Translations under genes and position numbers: made by a program
Shown: piece after piece, positions 36,379-45,697 of the stretch
How the letters are laid out: each line of letters opens with the position of its first letter
Position numbering within the stretch: the first letter of the stretch is position 1
DNA from: Halotia branconii CENA392
GTDB taxonomy: Bacteria; Cyanobacteriota; Cyanobacteriia; Cyanobacteriales; Nostocaceae
DNA length: 64,000 nt
Assembly: GCF_029953635.1 (NCBI RefSeq)
Contig: NZ_CP124543.1
Coordinates: 1,839,455 to 1,903,454 of the forward strand
Direction of reading: 5' to 3'
The notes under the pieces: generated by a model
What the model was told of the DNA's origin: nothing
Database searches by the model: none
What the model saw: only the letters and a program-made list of their open reading frames with translations

Positions 36379-36559
36379 TAGGACTTACGCAAGAACTCTC
36401 TGAAACTCTTATTTCTCTGTGTTCTCTGCGTCGCGCCAGTTGCTACCCTGCGGGAAGCCGCAGAAGCGTCTACAAGTCGGCAAAGCCGCCCGCAGCGCTG
36501 TCTCCCCAACGCACTGGCTTCTGTGCGGTTTAATTTTCCGTTACTGGTGCGTAAGTTCT
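36379..36559. repeat. Small inverted-end element, copy E (longest, 181 bp)
   Basis: It runs from TAGGACTTACGCA to TGCGTAAGTTCT. The interior combines the copy C sequence (TCTCTGAAACTCTTATTTCT) with the CGCGCCAGTTGCTACCCTGC block also found at 11029-11146 and 12180-12247, and CGCAGCGCTGTCTCCCCAAC. It appears to be the fullest member of the family. Confidence 0.8.
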
Positions 36560-37540
36560 GTTTAAGTAGAACGGCTGGAGAAAAACCAAACTATCTTAAT
36601 AAGGTAAATTAGATTCAGTGCTATATTCCTTTAAAATGTTATAAAAATCGCATTTTTGTGTAAACTTTTTAACTCTCTTTTTCAGTATGATCTCACTTTC
36701 TCGCGTTGCTTTCGTAGAAACCCTCAATCATTTTAAGATATAAAAGTTACCCTGTACCTGGAATTAACGTGAGTTCGACGGCTCTAAAAGACCCCACTTC
36801 CATTTTTCTCCCCCACGGTAGGAGAGGCTTTAAAATCTTGATTTTTTCGTACAAAATTTGAAAAATTTCTGTCCCTCTCCGCGTCAAAGAGGCGTTGGTA
36901 AGAGGTTCATTGAACTCACGTTAAATTAATAAAAAATTATTATTCTTCTTAATTTTTAATTCAAAAAAGGTCATTGCTTCAATAAGTCAATGTCAATAAT
37001 TATCATTGAGATAAAGCAGGGGGAAACACTTCGGCTTACTTCGACTATGGTTCCTAAGCGACTTGCCTTGAGTTTATCCTGAGCGTAGCCGAAGGGCGCA
37101 GTCGAAAGGAGTCGAAGGACGCTCAGTACAAGTCGCTCATTGACCAGGGGCAAAGGAAGAAAGAGTTTGAGCCTTATTTACTTTTATTTACATAGTTTGA
37201 TTTTATTTCACCGACTTACTTAGTATGTCAGCGAAAATATAGCAGGTGGAACCTAATCAATTGTTTAGTTAGAGCTAGATTCCACAACAGCCGAAACCTG
37301 TGATTTTTGTAAACAGGATGAGAAGTCTGGTTTCTAATTTAATGTAATGCTACTATTACCAGACCTAGATTATAAAAACTCTTGGGAATATCTCGACGAT
37401 TTGGGCTGAAGTTTTCCAATTCCCCCAACTCTGACTAGAGTAAAAGTTAACACCAGATGTATAATTAGCGCGTCTACTCCTTCATAAAAAAATCAAGTTT
37501 AGGGTTGGCCGGCTTTCTGTACCTGTAATAAGGAGCATGT
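36560..37540. other. Long upstream spacer with a second inverted-end element
   Basis: 36764-36924 is bounded by TTAACGTGAGTTC and GAACTCACGTTAA (13-base perfect inverted ends), a different element from the TAGGACTTACGCA family; a similar end recurs at about 49191-49203. 37030-37143 is a GCTACGCTCAGG- and GTCGAAGGACGCTCAG-type palindromic repeat. After that (37144-37529) is AT-rich sequence likely to hold the promoter of the 37541 gene. AAGGAG at 37530-37535 is its ribosome site. An out-of-frame ATG at 37537 overlaps the GTG start. Confidence 0.6.
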
Positions 37541-40500
37541 GTGGCAACAAGAAAAAAAGAAAATGCAATAGTCAGTCTGGCATTATTGCTTGCCTTAGCT
37601 ACTACCCCTATGGCAGCAAATCTCTTCGTGTCGGCACAAGTGCTGTCTCAATCTCCTACTGACACTCCCTCTTTTTCATTGCCAGAAACAGTGGAAAATG
37701 GAACTACGGTGCGGATTGACGGTTCAAATAGTTTGGCTGCAATCAACCAAAGCCTCAAACAAAGTTTTGAAAAACAGTTTTCTGGCACGAGGGTAGAAGT
37801 TGCGGCTAACGGTACTGATGCTGCACTCCAAGCTTTGCTAGATGGAAAAATTGATGTAGCAGCAATTGGTCGTGGTTTGACTCCAGAAGAAAAAGCACAA
37901 GGTTTAGAGCAAGTCCGTTTATACCGAGAAAAGATTGCAATTATCGTTGGTACAGAAAATCCTTTTAAAGGAAACTTGACCGATAGGCAATTTGCAAGGA
38001 TTTTTCGAGGAAGAATTACAAATTGGTCACAATTAGGAGAATCTAACGGTAAAATTCGGTTAATTGATCGTCCAACCACAAGCGGTATCCGCGAAGCACT
38101 GAGTAACTATCCAGTTTTCCGAGCTGCTAAATTTGCTACAGGTTCGACTGCAACCCAATTAACAGAAGATAACACCGCAGAAATTGTCAAACAATTGGGC
38201 GATGATGGCATCAGCTATGCACTAGCTAATCAGGTGTCAAAACTGCCAGATGTGCGGGTGCTGCGGTTACATCAAACCTTGCCAGACAATCCTAAATATC
38301 CCTTTTCGCAGCCATTAGTTTATGTTTACAAGAAAGACCCTAGTCCAGCTATAGCTAGTTTTCTTGGATTTACACTGGCACAGCCAGGAAAACAGGCTAT
38401 AGAAGAAGCTAGAGCCGCTGAAGCAAATGCGATCGCTACTGCTAATTCTGCCCCTATTGCAGAGGCTACGCCTACGGAGACTGCCACACCAAATGCTGAA
38501 GTTATCCCTACTGACCAGCAACCTGCTGTACCTCCTGCGGCAAATAATCCAATTGCCAAAGGACAAATACCAGTTTGGTGGTTGCTGTTACCTTTGGCTC
38601 TTATGGGTGGATTGCTAGCATGGTTACTTAGAAGTGGTTTATCTGGTGCTAGAGAAACAAACAACACCCTAGAATCAACTCCCAATACACCTACTGCTAA
38701 CCCGGCGATCGCCGCAGAAATTCCCCCTAACTCGAACGTTGAAGATACAACCCCTAATGTATCCAACACATCAGAAAATGCTGTTTTAGCAGCAGCAACT
38801 GGAGCCGCTATTGGCTCTACAGTTGCTAACGAAAGCTTTGATCAAGGAACTAAAGAAACTGCTAATTTAAATAAATATGCGGGAATTACTCCTTATGAAC
38901 TTGATGAATCCCCTTGGGATATAGAAGCACCAGCAGCGGTTGTAAATACTTCATATCCAACTATTGCAGATGTTTCCCCAGTTACACCGAATGTAGAGTT
39001 ACCCACCACAGAAGTTACTGATGTTCCACCAGTAATATCTAATGAGGAAAATCCGGAAACTTCAACTCCTGAAGATTTGACAACAGAACAACCAGTAACA
39101 GGAACAGGAGCAAATGTCTGGTCTACCATCAAAGTAACTCCTGACACTCCAGAAGCCAACACTACTGCTGAACAAGATTTCAATGCATCTTACGAAGTAA
39201 TATCCGACTTAGAATGGCCAACAGAGGTATTTTCCAATGTAACTTCTGATCAACCAGTAGTATCTGAAGAAATCAGTTCTACTGGGGAACAATCTTTAGA
39301 TGAAACAAGCGAATTAATAGTAGATGAAGAATCGCCAGAGCAAGAAGTCACAACCTCACTTTTTGAATTACCAGACATTCCCGAAGAGACGCTGAACGTA
39401 GTCGCAGACGAAGCTGAACTTACCAACAATGAAACAATCTCTTATCTGCCAGAAGAGATAGAAGATCCTACCCAAAGCGGTCTAGCAGATTTTGTCAACG
39501 GTGCAGCTTTAACAGGAGTAGGAATTGGGGCATGGGCTAGTATTTATGGTATTCAGAACATCGCTGAATCTGATACACAAACTCATGCCAATGAAAATAT
39601 ACTTACAGGAAGCGATACAGCTTTTAATTTGCTGCACGCAGACACAGAAAGCAGTATTATCCTGACACCCCGGACTTTTGAGTGGGCTGATGCATCGTGG
39701 CGTGTTTCGGAAATTCATAAACAAGTGTTGCGGGATACTGGCTCAAAATTAGCACTGCGGTTATACGATGTGAGTGATATTGACTTGAGTTATCAAAGTC
39801 CCTCTCTAGTGCAGCAGTATGAATGCGAAGAATTTACAGATGGTCTGTCTGTACCGATTCCCATAAGCGATCGCAATTACATGGCTGAACTGGGTTATGT
39901 GGCTGATAACAATAACTGGGTAATATTAGCTACTTCAGAAATTGTGCGTGTTTTTAGTTTGCCCCATCCAGAGACCATTGTAGAAAATACTTTAGTAGGA
40001 AGTACAACAGCTGTTAACGGGCTGCACGCAGATACAGAAAGTAGGATCATGCTTACAGTTCATACTCCTGAACGGGCTGATATATCGTGGCAGATTTCGG
40101 AAACTCAAAAGCAAGTATTGCATGATGCTGGTTTGCAGTTAGCATTACGACTGTGTGATGTCACGGACATTGACTTAAGTTATCAAAGTCCCTCTTTAGT
40201 ACAGCAGTATGAATGCGAAGAATTTACAGACAATTGCTCCGTGCCGATTCCTGCAAGCGATCGCAATTATATGGCTGAACTGGGTTATGTCACTGATGGT
40301 CATAACTGGTTAACACTGGCAACTTCCGAGATTGTACGTGTCTTTGATTTGCCTCATTCAGAGACTACGGTAGAAAATACTTTTGTAGGAAGTACAACAA
40401 CTGTTAACGGGCTGCACGCAGATACAGAAAGTAGTATCATGCTTACAGTTCATACTCCTGAGTGGGCTGATGTATCGTGGCGGATTTCAAAAGCTCACAA

Positions 40501-41776
40501 GCAAGCACTACAAGATGCTGGTTTGCAGTTAGCACTGCGGTTGTGTGATGTCACGGACATTGATTTGAGTTATCAAAGTCCTTCTCTAGTACAGCAGTAT
40601 GAATGCGAGGAACCTACAGACGGTCTCTCTGTGCCGATTTTGACAAGCGATCGCAATTACATGGCTGAACTGGGTTATGTCACTGATGGTCATAACTGGT
40701 TAACACTGGCAACTTCCGAGATTGTACGTGTCTTTGGTTTGCCTCATCCAGAGACTACGGGAGAAAATGGTTTATTAGGAAATATAGCAGCTGTTAATGG
40801 GTTGCAAGCAGATACAAAAAGTAGTGTTATTCTTACACCTCAAACTTTTGAGTGGGCTGGTGTGTCGTGGCGCGTTTCAAAAGCTCATGAACAAGCGCTG
40901 CACAATGCTGGTGTACAATTAGCTCTGCGGCTGTATGATGTCAGTGAAATTGACTTGAGTTATCAAAGTCCCATCTTAGTACAGCAGTACGAATGTGAAG
41001 CATTCACAGATGACCGCTACGTAGCAATTCCGACAAGCGATCGCAATTACATGACTGAATTAGGTTATGTGAATGTTAGCAATGATTGGGTAAAAATAGC
41101 AACTTCAGAAATTGTGCGTATCTTCAGTGTGCCTGATGAAAATACTCAAGATACTACAACAGAGAATACTGTAACAGGAGACATAACAGCTTCTAACTCC
41201 ATCAATGCAGATGAGCAAAGCAGTATTGTCCTCACACCTCGCACTCCTAAATGGGCTTATGTTTGTTGGCAAATGTCTGAAACTCATAAACAAGCGCTGC
41301 ACAATGCTAGCATCTCACAATTAGCCCTGCGGCTGTATGACGTAACTGACATTGACTTGAGTTATCAAAGTCCTATTTTAGTGCAGCAGTATGAATGTGA
41401 AGAAGCAACACATGATCGCTACGTGGCTATTCCCATCAGCGATCATGACTATATCACTGAACTAGGCTATATCACCGAAGGCGATCGTTGGGTAATGATC
41501 GCTCGTTCAACTACCGTTCGTGTCTTCAATCGTCCTTATGGAGATTTCTGGTTTGTGGCGGATGCTGAGTTGATTATTCACGGTGCAACAAAGCCAGGAG
41601 CAACTGTGACTGTTGCGGGTAATCCTCTCACACTAAAATCCGATGGTACTTTCCACTTACGTATTCCTTTTTCGGATAACTTAATTGAGTATCTGATTAC
41701 AGCAGCAGATGCTAATGGCGCTCAAACGAAAACCATTCATAAGAAGTTCTTCCAGGAAACTCCAGAGGATGAGTGA
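37541..41776 (+). CDS. Giant membrane protein: PstS-like binding domain, membrane helix, five tandem DUF4912-type repeats
   Basis: A GTG start at 37541 follows AAGGAG and gives 1411 residues. A signal peptide (about 10-32) precedes a phosphate-binding PstS-type domain (about 50-285, with VRIDGSNSLAAINQSLKQSF, AAIGRGLTPEEKA, IIVGTENPFKG, RIFRGRITNWSQLG and RPTTSGIREAL). A membrane helix lies at 343-363 and an acidic linker at 365-640. Five repeats of about 130 residues (about 685-1340) follow, each with LALRLYDV-DIDLSYQSP, VQQYECE, a Ser-Asp-Arg-Asn-Tyr turn and ELGYV. A small beta domain ends the protein. The repeats are highly alike at the DNA level (390-base period), pointing to recent expansion. 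The partners are unknown. Confidence 0.87.
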   Translation: MATRKKENAIVSLALLLALATTPMAANLFVSAQVLSQSPTDTPSFSLPETVENGTTVRIDGSNSLAAINQSLKQSFEKQFSGTRVEVAANGTDAALQALLDGKIDVAAIGRGLTPEEKAQGLEQVRLYREKIAIIVGTENPFKGNLTDRQFARIFRGRITNWSQLGESNGKIRLIDRPTTSGIREALSNYPVFRAAKFATGSTATQLTEDNTAEIVKQLGDDGISYALANQVSKLPDVRVLRLHQTLPDNPKYPFSQPLVYVYKKDPSPAIASFLGFTLAQPGKQAIEEARAAEANAIATANSAPIAEATPTETATPNAEVIPTDQQPAVPPAANNPIAKGQIPVWWLLLPLALMGGLLAWLLRSGLSGARETNNTLESTPNTPTANPAIAAEIPPNSNVEDTTPNVSNTSENAVLAAATGAAIGSTVANESFDQGTKETANLNKYAGITPYELDESPWDIEAPAAVVNTSYPTIADVSPVTPNVELPTTEVTDVPPVISNEENPETSTPEDLTTEQPVTGTGANVWSTIKVTPDTPEANTTAEQDFNASYEVISDLEWPTEVFSNVTSDQPVVSEEISSTGEQSLDETSELIVDEESPEQEVTTSLFELPDIPEETLNVVADEAELTNNETISYLPEEIEDPTQSGLADFVNGAALTGVGIGAWASIYGIQNIAESDTQTHANENILTGSDTAFNLLHADTESSIILTPRTFEWADASWRVSEIHKQVLRDTGSKLALRLYDVSDIDLSYQSPSLVQQYECEEFTDGLSVPIPISDRNYMAELGYVADNNNWVILATSEIVRVFSLPHPETIVENTLVGSTTAVNGLHADTESRIMLTVHTPERADISWQISETQKQVLHDAGLQLALRLCDVTDIDLSYQSPSLVQQYECEEFTDNCSVPIPASDRNYMAELGYVTDGHNWLTLATSEIVRVFDLPHSETTVENTFVGSTTTVNGLHADTESSIMLTVHTPEWADVSWRISKAHKQALQDAGLQLALRLCDVTDIDLSYQSPSLVQQYECEEPTDGLSVPILTSDRNYMAELGYVTDGHNWLTLATSEIVRVFGLPHPETTGENGLLGNIAAVNGLQADTKSSVILTPQTFEWAGVSWRVSKAHEQALHNAGVQLALRLYDVSEIDLSYQSPILVQQYECEAFTDDRYVAIPTSDRNYMTELGYVNVSNDWVKIATSEIVRIFSVPDENTQDTTTENTVTGDITASNSINADEQSSIVLTPRTPKWAYVCWQMSETHKQALHNASISQLALRLYDVTDIDLSYQSPILVQQYECEEATHDRYVAIPISDHDYITELGYITEGDRWVMIARSTTVRVFNRPYGDFWFVADAELIIHGATKPGATVTVAGNPLTLKSDGTFHLRIPFSDNLIEYLITAADANGAQTKTIHKKFFQETPEDE
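39590..41550 (+). repeat. Five in-frame tandem repeats of about 390 bp in the PstS/DUF4912 gene
   Basis: The landmark CTGCACGCAGA, or its variants, lies at 39631, 40022, 40412, 40802 and 41201, giving steps of 391, 390, 390 and 399 bases. Units 2 and 3 are the most alike (for example GCTTACAGTTCATACTCCTG in both). The last is the most diverged. Units 2-4 therefore probably arose by recent unequal recombination and may vary in number between strains. Confidence 0.85.
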
Positions 41777-41814
41777 TTAGTTTTAAGTTACAAAAATTAG
41801 GAGCCAGTTTTGAT

Positions 41815-41839
41815 GCGGGGCTATCTTGCAAAGCCCCGC
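41815..41839 (+). terminator. Probable terminator hairpin after the giant PstS/DUF4912 gene
   Basis: GCGGGGCT (41815-41822) and AGCCCCGC (41832-41839) are a perfect 8-bp GC-rich stem with a 9-base loop, 39 bases after the stop codon. There is no T-run, so it may act as a stabilising or Rho-independent-like hairpin rather than a classic terminator. Confidence 0.55.
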
Positions 41840-41882
41840 AAGCTGGAAGTCTAAACAACAGTCATTACAAAAGAATTAATAA

Positions 41883-41975
41883 TAGGACTTACGCACCTAT
41901 TATGACTTTACGCCATTACGAGCAAAGCTAAGTAATCATAAAGGCTTAGTTTTCGTCACGAGTGCGTAAGTCCTA
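41883..41975. repeat. Small inverted-end element, copy F
   Basis: It has TAGGACTTACGCA at the left and TGCGTAAGTCCTA at the right, a perfect 13-base inverted repeat, with the interior shared with copy B (CATTACGAGCAAAGCTAAGT, AAGGCTTAGTTTTCGTCAC). It lies 40 bases upstream of the MAPEG gene and could affect its expression. Confidence 0.82.
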
Positions 41976-42014
41976 AACTTTAATCAGTATTGTGAGTTTT
42001 GGTAAAAAGTCAAA

Positions 42015-42536
42015 ATGATTGAAAATAGTGTTCCCATTTCAACTATTTTTATTGGAGTTAATGGTCTGATCGCTTTTTCTCTTTCATACATTGCAGCATT
42101 TGAAAGAATAAAAACAAGAGTTTGGCATGGTGAATCTAAGCAAGATGTAGCAGCACAACCTGATCCATTAGCAAATCCTAGCCCTTGGGCATCTATGGTT
42201 GAGCAATCAACTCAGAAATTTGTAAAAGTGCAAGCTAATGATAATGGACTACTACAAAGAAAGATTCGCGCTCATGGTAATTTTGCTGAATATGTACCTC
42301 ATGCGTTATTGCTTGTACTGGCGCTAGAGTTAATGCAAGCACAAACATGGCTATTATGGCTTTTGGGAAGTAGTCTGACTGTAGCTAGAATTGCTCATGC
42401 ATGGGGTTTAATAAAAACCTATGGGCCTTCTCCAGGAAGAGCATTCGGTTTTTTCCTCACGTGGTTTGTATACATCTTTGGTAGCGTAGCTTGTATTTAT
42501 TATGGAGTCGTTAATTTGATAGCAAATTCAAATTAA
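42015..42536 (+). CDS. MAPEG-family membrane protein
   Basis: This 173-residue protein has four membrane helices (about 10-28, 94-113, 112-128, 145-168) and the MAPEG markers RIKTRVWHGES near the first loop, KVQANDNGLLQRKIRAHGNF, AEYVPHALLLVLALELMQ and RIAHAWGLIKTYGPSPGRAF. MAPEG proteins bind glutathione and conjugate or isomerise lipophilic substrates in membranes. The insert between helix 1 and the conserved ANDNG block (about 35-75) is longer than in many relatives. Confidence 0.88.
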   Translation: MIENSVPISTIFIGVNGLIAFSLSYIAAFERIKTRVWHGESKQDVAAQPDPLANPSPWASMVEQSTQKFVKVQANDNGLLQRKIRAHGNFAEYVPHALLLVLALELMQAQTWLLWLLGSSLTVARIAHAWGLIKTYGPSPGRAFGFFLTWFVYIFGSVACIYYGVVNLIANSN

Positions 42537-42594
42537 ATAGTGTATGGCTGCAAAACCGTAGTTTTTTGTAAAAGGAGAATTTTAGTGCTTTAAT

Positions 42595-42987
42595 CTACCA
42601 AATTACATCTGAGTAAAAATCTCTTATTTCTTGATCTGCTGTGATAATTGAAGCTTGATTACTGCTGGCTAATGCTACAACAACTCGATCGGCTAGATCT
42701 CGATGACTCCATTCTAATTTAACGCTTTCTAACCACACATCTTCATTAATGGGAACAATACGGATAACACTGGATTTTTTCAAAGAGGCGACATATTCGT
42801 GAAGATCGACTCCTAAATTTAGTTTTCTATTTTTGATTTTAATAGCAATTTCCCACACAACGATAGATGGAACAAGACCGTTTTTTAAAATTTCCATCTC
42901 GTTGCAGGCCTGTGTTGCAGCTTGAGAAAGTTGATCTGGATCTAAGCTCCACCAAATCAAGGCACAAGTGTCGAGGACAATCCTCAC
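42595..42987 (-). CDS. vapC: VapC-type PIN toxin
   Basis: This 130-residue PIN-domain nuclease carries LDTCALIWWSLDP, PSIVVWEIAIKI, HRDLADRVVVALA and ASIITADQEIRDF. All acidic positions of the active site are present. It overlaps the start of its antitoxin partner by four bases (42984-42987). Confidence 0.9.
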   Translation of the reverse strand: MRIVLDTCALIWWSLDPDQLSQAATQACNEMEILKNGLVPSIVVWEIAIKIKNRKLNLGVDLHEYVASLKKSSVIRIVPINEDVWLESVKLEWSHRDLADRVVVALASSNQASIITADQEIRDFYSDVIW

Positions 42988-43214
42988 AGTTCACTCCATT
43001 CCTCTATTGTGGGAGCCGTTAAATCCTCAAAATACTTTACCTTACCGCGCATTTGCCCAAATAACTCTTTTGTTGGCGGGGAATCACCGTATTTAGAAAT
43101 TTTCACCACTGGTTTACCTCGGTCGGTTACTACAATTTCTTCCCCTTCCGACTCTACTAACCGCAAGAACTCCAGCAGTTTACTTTTAAGTTTACTTTTG
43201 GAAATGGTTTTCAT
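42984..43214 (-). CDS. Phd/YefM-type antitoxin
   Basis: I take the ATG at 43214 (76 residues, MKTISKSKLKSKLLEFLRLV), which starts directly at the family motif; upstream ATGs at 43223 and 43241 add up to nine residues. EGEEIVVTDRGKPVVKISKY is the Phd/YefM DNA-binding core, and the C-terminal half binds the VapC toxin. It is a standard coupled pair. Confidence 0.88.
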   Translation of the reverse strand: MKTISKSKLKSKLLEFLRLVESEGEEIVVTDRGKPVVKISKYGDSPPTKELFGQMRGKVKYFEDLTAPTIEEWSEL

Positions 43215-43358
43215 AATGCCCATAGTCATGACCGGGGTCATAAAAAGAGGATATCATACTTTACCCAGAATGGAGCATAGGTTATTTGTGATGTGGTGAA
43301 AGTTATCTTTGTTTGCTTACATTAGTCTTTATGTAGCACTATAAAGCTAAGAGTGAGT

Positions 43359-43709
43359 ATGGAAGACTACAAAACGCCACATGGAAAAGTCGCTTTAGAA
43401 TTTGCGACTGCGCTGGCAAATGGAAAATTTGAAGATGCTTATCAACTTCTCTCTTCTTCAATATGTGGAAATTGGTCACCATCAGTACTACAAGACACTT
43501 ATGAAGAAATGATTGAATATTCTAGTACGCCGACTAACTATATTCAGGTCGAAGCAGTCATGACTGATTGGCCAGGCAAACAACCTCAAGATATTGGTTG
43601 GGCGTATACCTTGATTGCCTGTGATGGAGAGACTGAGGCAGTTACTGTTATTGTTTGCACAGAAAATGAAAAGCACCTGATCCGAGATATTGAGTGGGGA
43701 CGACCATAA
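43359..43709 (+). CDS. Small soluble protein of unknown function (NTF2-like fold possible)
   Basis: An ATG at 43359 gives 116 residues, MEDYKTPHGKVALEFATALA; a GTG two codons upstream is possible. ATALANGKFEDAYQLLSSSI followed by strands YIQVEAVMTDW, AYTLIACDGETEAVTVIV and LIRDIEW resembles small NTF2-like domains with an N-terminal helix and a curved sheet. No catalytic motif is visible. It lies between two toxin-antitoxin modules and could be their passenger. Confidence 0.6.
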   Translation: MEDYKTPHGKVALEFATALANGKFEDAYQLLSSSICGNWSPSVLQDTYEEMIEYSSTPTNYIQVEAVMTDWPGKQPQDIGWAYTLIACDGETEAVTVIVCTENEKHLIRDIEWGRP

Positions 43710-43776
43710 CCATTTCTACCCATCAAGCAATTAGGTGTTTGCTACTATTGAATGAATTAGAAATCTAATAAAGTCT

Positions 43777-44109
43777 ATGTCTTTAGCAATTGCTCTTGAA
43801 TCCGTACCGCTAGAAATTGATGCTCACGGCACTGTAAGAGTTGCTAAAACTCGCGTCACGCTAGATACCGTTGTGACTGCTTTTCTTGAGGGATGCACGC
43901 CAGAAGAAATAGGGGAGCAGTATCCATCACTACAGCTATCAGATATCTACTTGGTTATCGGTTATTACCTTAGACACCGGGCTGAAATTCATACCTATCT
44001 AGCAGAACGTCAACGTCAATCAGTCATAATTCGGCAAGAGGCTGAGCAACGTTTTGACCCGCTTGGAATACGCGATCGCCTACTTGCCAGACGAAATCAA
44101 TCTAGGTAA
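43777..44109 (+). CDS. DUF433-type antitoxin
   Basis: This 110-residue protein has the DUF433 pattern (GTVRVAKTRVTLDTVVTAFL, EGCTPEEIGEQYPSLQLSDI, YLVIGYYLRHRAEIHTYL) with a winged-helix-like fold. It is encoded six bases before a DUF5615 toxin gene. Such pairs act as toxin-antitoxin modules in cyanobacteria. The start ATG at 43777 has no strong ribosome site. Confidence 0.85.
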   Translation: MSLAIALESVPLEIDAHGTVRVAKTRVTLDTVVTAFLEGCTPEEIGEQYPSLQLSDIYLVIGYYLRHRAEIHTYLAERQRQSVIIRQEAEQRFDPLGIRDRLLARRNQSR

Positions 44110-44115
44110 TCCCAA

Positions 44116-44469
44116 ATGGTTCGGTTCCTAGCTGATGAAAATTTTAACAACCAAATTGTGCGAGGCGTTCTTCGTCAAAGTCCAGATATTGATATTGTGC
44201 GTGTTCAAGATGTAGGCTTGTCGGGAGCAGATGACCCAACCGTTTTAGCATGGGCAGCACAGGAAGAAAGAATTGTTCTGCCTCACGATGTTACCACGAT
44301 GATAACCTTTGCATACGAACGCATCCAAGCAGAATTATCTATGCCTGGATTGTTTGAAGTAAGTCGTAGTGTCACCGTAGGGTTAACAATAGAAGAAGTT
44401 ATCTTGATTGCTAAGTGCAGTCTTGACAAGGAGTGGGAAGGACAAGTAAGGTTTCTCCCACTACAATAA
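44116..44469 (+). CDS. DUF5615 PIN-like toxin
   Basis: This 117-residue PIN-like protein opens MVRFLADENFNNQIVRGVLR, with the first acidic residues, then VQDVGLSGADDPTVLAWAAQ and ERIVLPHDVTTM, which hold the remaining active-site acids. It is paired with the DUF433 gene upstream. The truncated gene at 5559-5615 is a relative of this toxin. Confidence 0.85.
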   Translation: MVRFLADENFNNQIVRGVLRQSPDIDIVRVQDVGLSGADDPTVLAWAAQEERIVLPHDVTTMITFAYERIQAELSMPGLFEVSRSVTVGLTIEEVILIAKCSLDKEWEGQVRFLPLQ

Positions 44470-44636
44470 GTGACTGGACTGTAGTCTAAAGTCCAGTCGT
44501 TTAGGACATAAAACCCAGGCAACAAAAGACTTTCAACGCTGAGTGTAGCCGTACCTTTAGGGGGAAGCAAGCAACGCCTAGCGTCTAGTAAAGAAGAGTT
44601 AAGCCTGTTCCCTGTTCACTGCCATCCAAGAATATT

Positions 44637-45380
44637 ATGTCTGCTTCAGTAAATAATTCTGCTCCACTGTTAGAAGTTCAAAACGTTCGCGCCGGATACA
44701 TTAAAGACCTAGATATTCTGCAAGGAGTAAATTTTCGGGTTGAACTAGGAGAAATGGTGGCAGTAATTGGCCCCAACGGTGCTGGGAAATCCACTTTGGC
44801 AAAAACCATTTTTGGACTTTTGACTCCCCATACAGGCACAATTACTTTTAAAGGCGAAAACATTGCTGGACTAAGATCAAACCAAATTGTGCGGCGGGGA
44901 ATGTGTTATGTCCCGCAAATTTCTAATGTCTTTCCTTCTTTAAGTGTAGAAGAAAACTTAGAAATGGGGGCTTTTGTGCGTAACGTTCCCCTCAAACCCC
45001 TTAAAGAGCAAATATTTACCATGTTTCCGAGATTGAGCGATCGCCGTCGTCAACGTGCTGGTACTCTATCAGGAGGTGAACGTCAGATGTTAGCGATGGG
45101 TAAAGCTTTGATGTTAGAACCAAATTTGTTGTTATTGGATGAACCTTCTGCGGCTTTATCCCCCATTCTAGTAACGCAAGTATTCGAGCAAATTCAACAA
45201 ATTAACCAAGGTGGGACGGCAATTGTCTTGGTAGAACAAAATGCCCGTAAAGCTTTGGAAATGTCTGATCGCGGTTATGTGCTAGAGTCAGGACGTGATG
45301 CGATCGCAGGGCTTGGCCAAGAATTATTGAATGATCCCAAAGTAGCCGAACTGTATTTAGGGGCAGGTAAAACACATTAA
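44637..45380 (+). CDS. livF: Branched-chain/neutral amino acid ABC transporter ATPase (LivF/NatE type)
   Basis: This 247-residue ATPase has Walker A GPNGAGKST, signature LSGGERQ, Walker B LLLLDEPSAAL and the switch His replaced by Gln in VLVEQNARKAL, as is normal in the LivF group. The short length and the GMCYVPQISNVFPSL Q-loop fit LivF. In Anabaena the N-I neutral amino acid transporter uses an unlinked ATPase, NatE, and this orphan gene (no permease or LivG nearby) may be that gene. Confidence 0.88.
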   Translation: MSASVNNSAPLLEVQNVRAGYIKDLDILQGVNFRVELGEMVAVIGPNGAGKSTLAKTIFGLLTPHTGTITFKGENIAGLRSNQIVRRGMCYVPQISNVFPSLSVEENLEMGAFVRNVPLKPLKEQIFTMFPRLSDRRRQRAGTLSGGERQMLAMGKALMLEPNLLLLDEPSAALSPILVTQVFEQIQQINQGGTAIVLVEQNARKALEMSDRGYVLESGRDAIAGLGQELLNDPKVAELYLGAGKTH

Positions 45381-45697
45381 AGAGTAAGGAAGAAGGAAGA
45401 AGGTTTTAGAGACTGTTTTCAAACCCAAAATAGAACTTATAGTAAGTTGAGTTAAGCATAGCGCAACCCAACATTTATGTTGCTTTGTTGGGTTTCCTTA
45501 CGTCAACCCAACCTACTGGTCTATCGCATTAATTTTGAGTGGTAAAATAACGAACCGCCAAGGACGCAAAGTACACAAAGGAAGAGAGAAACAAGAGAAA
45601 TTGAAAAGTTGATTAACCTATCAAAACTTTTGCAATAGACTACTACAGTTCGAGTTTGAAAACACGCCCTAGTCTCATTCATAAGGACTTTTAGTGG
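45381..45697. other. Spacer with GTTGGGTTAAGC repeat
   Basis: 45441-45515 contains GAGTTAAGCATAGCGCAACC, with TTGTTGGGTTTCCTTACGTC at its other end, a copy of the repeat at 11164-11235. It forms a likely hairpin between the ABC ATPase and the convergent amidotransferase. No gene is seen. Confidence 0.6.
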
